Shown here: piece by piece, positions 7,290 through 12,563 of the stretch
How positions within the stretch are numbered: the first letter of the stretch is position 1
Layout: the number at the start of each line of letters is the position of its first letter
Assembly: GCA_020630145.1 (NCBI GenBank)
Contig: JAHDBX010000018.1
Coordinates: 1-12,563 of the forward strand
Origin: Gammaproteobacteria bacterium
GTDB lineage: Bacteria > Pseudomonadota > Gammaproteobacteria > HTCC5015
Reading direction: 5' to 3'
DNA length: 12,563 nucleotides
The notes under the pieces: generated by a model
What the model was told of the DNA's origin: nothing
Database searches by the model: none
The model's input: the letters and a program-made list of their open reading frames with translations, nothing else
Program-made: the position numbers and the translations under genes

Positions 7290-8927
7290 ATGACAAATCA
7301 ATTAACAAATAATTGGGCGGCCTTAGAGCAAGACTGGGTGCGCTTGGAATCAGCTCACCTTCGTGAGTTATTTAATGACAACCCCAAGCGTTTTGCACAA
7401 TTTTCAGCATCGCAAGATGATCTAACGATAGATTTTTCTAAAGAGCGTATAGATAGCAAGGCCTTAGAAAATTTATTGGCTTTGGCCGAAGCGGCAGGCC
7501 TAGAATCTAAGCGCGATGCGATGTTTGCCGGTGAAAGAATTAATAATACCGAAGACCGTGCTGTGTTACATACCGCTTTGCGTGGTGAAAGAAATGATGG
7601 TTTTCAAGTAAATGGTGAGGCAACAGCAAATATTGTTGAACCTGAATTAGAGCGCTTTTTATCTTTTGCTGATCAAGTGCGCAGTGGTAAATATACCAAT
7701 GCACAAGGTCAAGCTTTTACAGATGTAGTTAATATTGGTATAGGCGGCTCAGACCTGGGCCCAGTAATGGCAGTGCGTGCATTATCAGAATATCGTGATA
7801 ATGGACCGAAAGTACATTTTGTTTCGAACGTAGATGGCGCACATTTACGTGATGTTACTAAAGATTTAGATCCAGCAACAACACTTATTCTTGTTGCCTC
7901 AAAAACATTTACCACTCAAGAAACCATGGCAAATGCACAAGCTGCACGCATATGGTTGGCAACAAAATTAAGTGAGCAAGATGTAGGCGCTAACGTAGCC
8001 GCTTTGTCTACAAACTTAGAAGCTACACAGCAGTTTGGTATTGCTAATGAACGAGTATTTGGTTTTTGGGACTGGGTAGGCGGGCGTTATTCTTTGTCTT
8101 CGGCAATAGGTTTGTCGATCGCGCTTGCTATTGGTGCAGAAAATTTTCGCGCATTCTTAAGTGGTTTGCGTGATATGGATCAACACTTTAAGCGTGCGCC
8201 TCTAGCACAGAATTTACCTGTGTTATTAGCTTTGGTAGGTATATGGCGTCGTAATATTATGGCTTGTTCAACTGTCGCATTAATTCCTTATGATCAGCGA
8301 TTAGAGCGCTTTCCAGCTTATGTGCAACAAATGGATATGGAAAGCAATGGCAAGCAAGTCGATATAAATGGCGATCTAGTTGAACAAGCAACAGGCCCTA
8401 TTATTTGGGGTGAGCCTGGCACAAATGCACAGCATTCATTTTTTCAGTTATTGCATCAGGGTACAGATATTGTGCCGGTTGATTTTATATTAAGTGCAAA
8501 TGCAGGTTCAGATTTGCATACGCAGCATAATATACTCGCAGCAAACTGTTTGGCGCAGTCTGAAGCTTTAGCTTTTGGTAAAACAGCGGATGAAGTGCGT
8601 TCTGAAATGCAAGCGCAAAATCAGGCGCCGGAAAAAATAGACAAGCTCGTACCGCACAGGACTTTTCCTGGTAATCGTCCAAGCACCTCAATTATTCATA
8701 AAGAATTAAGTCCTTATTCATTAGGCCGTTTAATTGCATTGTTTGAGCATAAAGTTTTTGTGCAGGGTGTGATTTGGGGTGTAAATTCTTTTGATCAATG
8801 GGGCGTTGAGTTGGGTAAAGTGCTCGCGAATCAAATTGCGCCACTATTGGATAAAGGTGCTGATCTTAGTGACTTAAATGCATCTACACGTGGCTTAATT
8901 GAAAGAATAAACGCATTACAAAAATAG
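7290..8927 (+). CDS. pgi: Glucose-6-phosphate isomerase
   Basis: Pgi interconverts glucose-6-phosphate and fructose-6-phosphate. The product has 545 residues, the size of E. coli-type Pgi. Motifs: NIGIGGSDLGP (148-158), SKTFTTQETM (204-213), FWDWVGGRYSLSS (259-271), MDMESNGK (348-355) and GEPGTNAQHSFFQLLHQG (374-391). Glu351, His382 and Lys510 correspond to the catalytic Glu, His and Lys, with the same spacings (31 and 128) as I recall for E. coli Pgi. It is the last operon gene, and no clear Shine-Dalgarno precedes its ATG, so translation may depend on upstream eda reading. In an ED operon it returns fructose-6-P to the pathway, allowing a cyclic ED flow. Its stop is 14 bases from the convergent lipoprotein gene, with no hairpin visible between them. 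Confidence 0.97.
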   Translation: MTNQLTNNWAALEQDWVRLESAHLRELFNDNPKRFAQFSASQDDLTIDFSKERIDSKALENLLALAEAAGLESKRDAMFAGERINNTEDRAVLHTALRGERNDGFQVNGEATANIVEPELERFLSFADQVRSGKYTNAQGQAFTDVVNIGIGGSDLGPVMAVRALSEYRDNGPKVHFVSNVDGAHLRDVTKDLDPATTLILVASKTFTTQETMANAQAARIWLATKLSEQDVGANVAALSTNLEATQQFGIANERVFGFWDWVGGRYSLSSAIGLSIALAIGAENFRAFLSGLRDMDQHFKRAPLAQNLPVLLALVGIWRRNIMACSTVALIPYDQRLERFPAYVQQMDMESNGKQVDINGDLVEQATGPIIWGEPGTNAQHSFFQLLHQGTDIVPVDFILSANAGSDLHTQHNILAANCLAQSEALAFGKTADEVRSEMQAQNQAPEKIDKLVPHRTFPGNRPSTSIIHKELSPYSLGRLIALFEHKVFVQGVIWGVNSFDQWGVELGKVLANQIAPLLDKGADLSDLNASTRGLIERINALQK

Positions 8928-8941
8928 ATAGTAATGTAGTA

Positions 8942-10627
8942 TTAATCAAAACGGTTGCTCCAAACATTATAACGAGAACCATTATATTTGGCCCACGCGC
9001 CTAGTGCGTAACCATTGTTATCAATAACAATTTGTGGGTCAAATACATCGCCAGTATTGTCAGTTTCAATGAGTTCAGGGCTTCCCCAGCCTTGGTCGTT
9101 TATATAACGGTTAACCCAAGTATTATTTTGCGTTGTATTGAGTTGTGACCAAATAGCAAAGGCATGACCATTATTATCAACAGCGATTTGTGGACTATAA
9201 GCGCTGGCTGTATCGTTATTTTCAAGTAGTGTGGCTGTGCCCCAACCATCGGCTTGTGTATAGCGGTTTCCCCAAATATTATTGCGTGTGCCATCATGTT
9301 GTGGCCATACTGCAAAAGCATGGCCACTATTGCTAATAGCAACGTGTACATTTTCTGCGTTACCCACATTGTTTGTTTCAATTAATGTAGCGGTTTCCCA
9401 TTCGCTAGCTGTGGTGTAACGGTTGCTATAAATACTATAACGAGTACCGTCATATTGGCGCCAAGCTGCAATCATTGTCCCTTCAGTATTTACTGATAAC
9501 TGTGGATCATAAGCGGGACCATCGTTATTGGTTTCAATTAACGTAGGTGTGCTCCAGCCGCTGCCATGGTTGTAAGTGTTGCTATAAATATTATAACGAC
9601 TACCATCATTTTGTTCCCAAACAGCAATGGCGTCGTCGTTAGCATTAAAAGCAAGCTGTGGGTCATAAGCGGGTCCAGAGTTGTTCGTTTCAATGAGTGT
9701 GGCTAAGCCCCAGCCACTTCCGTTAGTGTAGTAATTGCTATAAACATTGTAACTTGTGCCGTCATATTGTTCCCAAACCGCCATGGCATTGCCATTGCTA
9801 TCAAATGCAATTTGAGGGTCGTTAGGTGTACCAACATTATTGTTTTCCAGTAGGTTGCTACTTCCCCAGCCACTTGCTGGTGTATAACGACTGCTGTAAA
9901 TATTATAAATAGACCCATCGTATTGGCGCCAAACCGCCATGGCATTACCGTTATGGTCGATAGCTATTTTTGGTGTTCTTGCATGACCTGTATTATCGTT
10001 TTCAACAAGTGTCGGTGTTCCCCAGCCTGTGCCTACTGTATATAAGTTGCTCCATATGTTGTCGCGTACACCATCCGATTGTTGCCACACGGCTATGGCA
10101 TTCCCATCATTGCTAAAAGCAATTTGTACCTTGCTAGCAGAGCCTAAATCTTGTGTTTCTAGTAAAGTACTGGTGCCCCAAATACCGTCAGCAGTCGTAA
10201 ATTGCCAGCTAATGTTGGAGGCTAAAGGGTTGCCGTTTAAGTCGGTAATACTTGCGTTAAGAGTAGCGGTATAAGCAGTGAGTAATTGTAAGTTGTCCGA
10301 GGCTGCAAAGGTAATGATATTGTTTAGTCCATCAAAACCAACCGAGCCGCTGATGCTTGTATTGTTTGTATCGTGTAAGTTAAAAACATTATTGTCAACA
10401 GATGTATTAAGTATGTCTTCATTAAACGTTGCGCTGATAATACTATTTCTCGCTATGCTACTCGCATTATTCGCGGGTATTGTTGAGCTGACAGTAGGGG
10501 CATCTGAGTCATTAATGCTGTTGCTGTTAAAACTACCATTATTGGTATTATCGCCACTGCTGCCACCGCCACAGTTGGCTAGCAATAGAGGAGTGGTTAG
10601 TATATAAAATACCATGCTGGATTTCAT
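8942..10627 (-). CDS. Lipoprotein with Ig-like domain and eight 52-residue repeats (predicted beta-propeller)
   Basis: The 561-residue product begins with a signal peptide ending L16-A17-N18-C19-GGG. Cys19 is the likely lipid site, although Asn just before it is unusual. A Ser/Asn/Gly-rich linker (20-43) leads to an Ig-like domain resembling the SbsA/Big_5 type (about 44-145: APTVSSTIPANNASSIA, ATFNEDI, GNPLASNISWQFTT). Residues 148-561 are eight repeats, 52 residues each (the last 50), of the pattern WGTATLIETNN, then DPQIAFDSNGNAMAVWEQYDG, then YNIYSNRYT. I know similar repeats in uncharacterised secreted bacterial proteins but no function. It should be anchored in the outer membrane or face outward, perhaps binding a glycan or protein; that is inference. 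AAGGG precedes the ATG by about six bases. A minus-strand promoter lies at 10672-10701. It is convergent with pgi. Confidence 0.85.
   Translation of the reverse strand: MKSSMVFYILTTPLLLANCGGGSSGDNTNNGSFNSNSINDSDAPTVSSTIPANNASSIARNSIISATFNEDILNTSVDNNVFNLHDTNNTSISGSVGFDGLNNIITFAASDNLQLLTAYTATLNASITDLNGNPLASNISWQFTTADGIWGTSTLLETQDLGSASKVQIAFSNDGNAIAVWQQSDGVRDNIWSNLYTVGTGWGTPTLVENDNTGHARTPKIAIDHNGNAMAVWRQYDGSIYNIYSSRYTPASGWGSSNLLENNNVGTPNDPQIAFDSNGNAMAVWEQYDGTSYNVYSNYYTNGSGWGLATLIETNNSGPAYDPQLAFNANDDAIAVWEQNDGSRYNIYSNTYNHGSGWSTPTLIETNNDGPAYDPQLSVNTEGTMIAAWRQYDGTRYSIYSNRYTTASEWETATLIETNNVGNAENVHVAISNSGHAFAVWPQHDGTRNNIWGNRYTQADGWGTATLLENNDTASAYSPQIAVDNNGHAFAIWSQLNTTQNNTWVNRYINDQGWGSPELIETDNTGDVFDPQIVIDNNGYALGAWAKYNGSRYNVWSNRFD
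8945..10186 (-). repeat. Eight tandem 156-bp coding repeats
   Basis: The repeats on the minus strand run 10031-10186, 9875-10030, 9719-9874, 9563-9718, 9407-9562, 9251-9406, 9095-9250 and 8945-9094 (six bases short). All keep exact 52-codon spacing without insertions. They differ by many bases, so this is an old amplification, not a recent one. Repeat 7 departs most: it has LNTTQ where others have YDG-S/T. The best kept parts encode W-G-x-x-x-L-x-E and N-G-N/H-A-x-A-x-W. Confidence 0.9.
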
Positions 10628-10671
10628 GCCAAGCCCTTGGATATTGAAGATAATTGGGCATCGGCATATAC

Positions 10672-10701
10672 GCTATAAAGTAAATATAAGCGGAGTGTTA
10701 A
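10672..10701 (-). promoter_or_regulatory. Candidate promoter of the repeat lipoprotein gene
   Basis: Read on the minus strand, TTAACA (10696-10701) and TATAGC (10672-10677) are 18 bases apart. The -35 matches five of six consensus bases and the -10 four of six. It lies between the queF stop and the lipoprotein start, so the lipoprotein can be expressed apart from queF. No terminator is evident after queF. Confidence 0.45.
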
Positions 10702-10718
10702 TAGGAATTTTTGTTAGT

Positions 10719-11558
10719 TTATTGTCGGTTAATACGTCGTAAGGGGGCTTTGTTATTTTCTTTGTTAGTGCGATAAGGGTTAATATCTAAGCCGCCGCGG
10801 CGTGTATATAAAGCTTGTACTGATAAGGTGTCGGTCTGACAAAATTTTTGTATGTCAGTAAAAATACGTTCAACACATTGTTCGTGAAACTCATTGTGCT
10901 GACGAAAAGAAATTAAGTAGCGTAGTAAAGATTCCCGGTTTATTTTTTTTCCACTATAACTAATTATAACGCTTGCCCAGTCAGGTTGATTAGTGATTAG
11001 ACAGTTTGATTTTAATAAATGACTATGCAGTGTTTCTTCAACAAGCTTGCCTGTGTTGTCTAGTTTTAGTAGGCTTGGTTCTAATATAAAGCCATCATCT
11101 TCAATGCTAATATCGATATCATCAATACAATCACCAGGTAATGCTTCTGTAGCAAAAGCTTGTATATTGTCTGGTGTGAATAACTCAACTTTGATATTAC
11201 TGTTTGCTGTATTAGATAAATCTTTTTCTAGTGTGTTAATAACGTCAGCATGTGACGCAAAGCGGGTTTGATTAAAACTATTCAAATAAAGCTTGAAGGA
11301 CTTTGATTCAATAATATTAGGGCTGCTGGCATTTACTGTGCAGCGTGCTAATGCAACTACTGGTTTGCCTTTACTGTTTAGCCAAGATACTTCATAAGCA
11401 TGCCAAATATCGCAGCCTGAAAAGGGTTGTTGCTCAGCAATGCCCAGTTCTTCTCTGTTTAAACTTCTTGGTACGGCTTGTAGTAGCTCCGCGCTATAGA
11501 GCGAAGCATACTCAGTAGCTTGCCCAAGCATTAAGTTCTTTAGTATTGAATCATTCAT
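10719..11558 (-). CDS. queF: NADPH-dependent 7-cyano-7-deazaguanine (preQ0) reductase, long form
   Basis: QueF reduces the nitrile of preQ0 to the amine of preQ1 in queuosine tRNA modification, using NADPH in the cytoplasm. The 279-residue length is that of the duplicated tunnel-fold (type II, E. coli-like) form. ESKSFKLYLNSFNQTRF (84-100) is the hallmark QueF motif. SNCLITNQPDW (185-194) holds the catalytic Cys186 and Asp193, and FHEQC (224-228) gives the substrate-binding His225-Glu226. RGGLDINPYR (254-263) is the conserved C-terminal end. The start at 11558 has no clear ribosome site. A 15-bp palindrome lies at 11590-11604 upstream. I did not recognise a preQ1 riboswitch. It is on the same strand as the lipoprotein gene, 91 bases upstream of it, with no evident functional link. 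Confidence 0.97.
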   Translation of the reverse strand: MNDSILKNLMLGQATEYASLYSAELLQAVPRSLNREELGIAEQQPFSGCDIWHAYEVSWLNSKGKPVVALARCTVNASSPNIIESKSFKLYLNSFNQTRFASHADVINTLEKDLSNTANSNIKVELFTPDNIQAFATEALPGDCIDDIDISIEDDGFILEPSLLKLDNTGKLVEETLHSHLLKSNCLITNQPDWASVIISYSGKKINRESLLRYLISFRQHNEFHEQCVERIFTDIQKFCQTDTLSVQALYTRRGGLDINPYRTNKENNKAPLRRINRQ

Positions 11559-11589
11559 TATCTAGTCGTGTGCAAAATAGAATGTTGAT

Positions 11590-11604
11590 ACAGGTTGAAC
11601 CTGT
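11590..11604. promoter_or_regulatory. Perfect 15-bp palindrome upstream of queF
   Basis: ACAGGTT-G-AACCTGT is a perfect inverted repeat with a single central G, 32 bases before the queF start. A one-base centre suggests a protein-binding operator rather than a hairpin. I cannot assign it to a regulator. A consensus minus-strand -10 (TATAAT at 11682-11677) lies upstream without a good -35, so the palindrome would sit in the early transcribed region. Confidence 0.5.
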
Positions 11605-12132
11605 TATATCTTCGTTAATATAGCCTTGGTTGTCGTTGCTATTAAATATACAGGTATCGCCGCTATCAAGGCAGTTATTATACTGGTAGTCCGCCTAATA
11701 ATGGTGAGAAAAAAATAGTGAGAGTTTGCCAGTCAATAATAAAGGGAAAGTAACTCAAGATTTTAGAAAAACTTTAGCAGATGAATAAGGTGATGTAAGT
11801 ATAAGAGCTGATCTGTAAAGTATATTTCCCCGGATAAATATCGTACTTCAAATGCTGTATGTGAAAGCGTCCCTTGTTTAGGTGGTCATCAGAATTTATC
11901 TCTGTTTTTGTTTACTGTGATATCAATGATTGTATGCATTCGTTTTAGAAATGACAGTCTATAACGGTTCAAAGAGCGGATAAAAAATAGAAGGGCGCTT
12001 TAATGGATAAATCTATAGTTATGTAAATAAAGCACGTTTAATGCAGAAAAGAGTCTCCTTGCTGCACCGAGCTTGCCCTTATTAATTATTGAAAACATTT
12101 AACATGTGACCATGGAGCAGGTCAATTTTTTG

Positions 12133-12190
12133 TTATGCAACTTGTTGCACATCGTGTAAAAGTGGTTTATTATGCAAAAAATTGCATAAT
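12133..12190 (+). promoter_or_regulatory. yceI promoter overlapped by two TTATGCAA palindromes
   Basis: A near-perfect palindrome, ATTATGCAA-AAAA-TTGCATAAT, spans 12169-12190. A weaker copy, TTATGCAA-CTTG-TTGCAC, is at 12133-12150, with the same left arm and four-base spacer, 37 bases upstream. TTGCAC (12145-12150) and TATTAT (12168-12173), 17 bases apart, make a plausible sigma70 promoter. The -35 thus lies in the right arm of the first copy and the -10 in the left arm of the second, the usual geometry for repression. The regulator is unknown. Confidence 0.55.
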
Positions 12191-12205
12191 GTTAAGGAAT
12201 GTCCC

Positions 12206-12563
12206 ATGCGTAAAATAATTCGTTTATCATTTTTTGCTGTAATGGCTTTTATAGTTAGCTTTGGTATATCTGTCGCTTTTGCTGGGGAATATGAAGTCGA
12301 TCGTAGTCATAGTGCTATTGGTTTTAAGATTAAACACGCGGGTTTTTCTTGGACCGTTGGGCGGTTTAATCGTTATGCGGGTGAGTTATCTTATGATGCA
12401 GAGCAACTTGATAAGGCTAAAGTAAGCATGACGATTGATACAAGTAGTATTGATACTAATCACCGTGAGCGAGATAGAAGTGTTGGCCGAATCTTAAATG
12501 TTGAAAAGTATCCAGAAGCCAGGTTTGTTAGTACCAAAGTGGAAGCCGCGCAAAATGGCAGCT
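12206..12563 (+). CDS. YceI family periplasmic protein, N-terminal part (3' end outside window)
   Basis: The visible 119 residues begin with a Sec signal peptide: Arg2-Lys3-Arg6, a hydrophobic core to about 24, and cleavage after A24-F25-A26. The mature part opens GEYEVDRSHSAIGFKIKHAGFSWTVGRF, with the family's YxVDxxHSxIxFxxxH pattern, then a TIDTSSIDTNHRERD stretch and KYPEARFVSTKV. YceI proteins are lipocalin-like beta-barrels that bind long isoprenoid chains such as polyprenyl quinones or precursors. The ligand here is not known. AAGGA at 12193-12197 sits eight bases before the ATG, a strong ribosome site. The gene is cut by the right edge; a full protein would be about 190-200 residues. 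A cytochrome b561 gene is a frequent neighbour in other genomes but is not in view. Confidence 0.93.
   Translation, partial: MRKIIRLSFFAVMAFIVSFGISVAFAGEYEVDRSHSAIGFKIKHAGFSWTVGRFNRYAGELSYDAEQLDKAKVSMTIDTSSIDTNHRERDRSVGRILNVEKYPEARFVSTKVEAAQNGS

Larger units (their letters stand above)
11559..12205. other. Intergenic region between divergent queF and yceI
   Basis: These 647 bases separate two divergently read genes and show no frame with coding character. Apart from the palindrome at 11590-11604 and the yceI promoter elements at 12133-12190, I see only short imperfect repeats and AT-rich runs. The middle (about 11700-12100) has frequent stops in all frames examined by eye; it could be a decayed gene or contain a small RNA, but nothing supports either firmly. 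Confidence 0.5.

Noticed and set aside
8945..10186. Possible CRISPR or intergenic repeat array
   Set aside because: Period is 156 bases, the copies are diverged and all keep one reading frame; they are coding repeats.
10029..10607. Two plus-strand open frames (81 and 109 codons) opposite the repeat lipoprotein
   Set aside because: The sense strand has signal peptide, Ig-like domain and regular repeats; the opposite frames only mirror its Ser/Asn/Thr codons.
11559..11720. preQ1 riboswitch upstream of queF
   Set aside because: I could not find the short hairpin plus A-rich tail pattern before the queF start; the palindrome there looks like a protein site.
12169..12190. Hairpin terminator reading into yceI
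   Set aside because: The palindrome is AT-rich with no T run after it and lies on the -10 region; an operator is more likely.

Overview
The window looks like chromosome of an AT-rich (roughly 40% G+C by eye) Gram-negative gammaproteobacterium, probably marine. The evidence is a porin-like barrel ending in Phe, two lipoproteins, a periplasmic YceI protein, the long QueF form and an Entner-Doudoroff (ED) gene cluster. Genus cannot be fixed from the sequence; a Cellvibrionales-like organism is a guess.

Layout. Bases 1-395 hold the 3' end of an outer-membrane porin-like gene, closed by a clear hairpin terminator, then a small Lys/Glu/Ala-rich lipoprotein gene (478-804). About 800 bases without a gene follow (805-1610). 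They hold candidate promoters, a 10-bp phased GCAT repeat and a HexR-like palindrome. Next comes a tight plus-strand operon, gap-zwf-pgl-edd-eda-pgi (1611-8927). On the minus strand lie a lipoprotein with one Ig-like domain and eight 52-residue repeats (8942-10627), probably an eight-bladed beta-propeller, and queF (10719-11558). A 647-base intergenic region precedes yceI, which runs off the right edge (12206-12563). The yceI promoter is overlapped by two related palindromes.

How the genes work together. Pgi interconverts fructose-6-P and glucose-6-P. Zwf, Pgl, Edd and Eda turn glucose-6-P into pyruvate and glyceraldehyde-3-P, and Gap takes the triose onward or returns it for gluconeogenesis. 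With pgi and gap in the same transcription unit and no phosphofructokinase, glucokinase, gnd or hexR in view, the operon fits an ED route that can run as a cycle. queF (queuosine synthesis), the propeller lipoprotein and yceI have no visible metabolic link to it.

I see no mobile element, CRISPR array, rRNA or tRNA, and no clear sign of a wholly new system. The best leads are the propeller lipoprotein, the layered control region before gap and the double palindrome on the yceI promoter.
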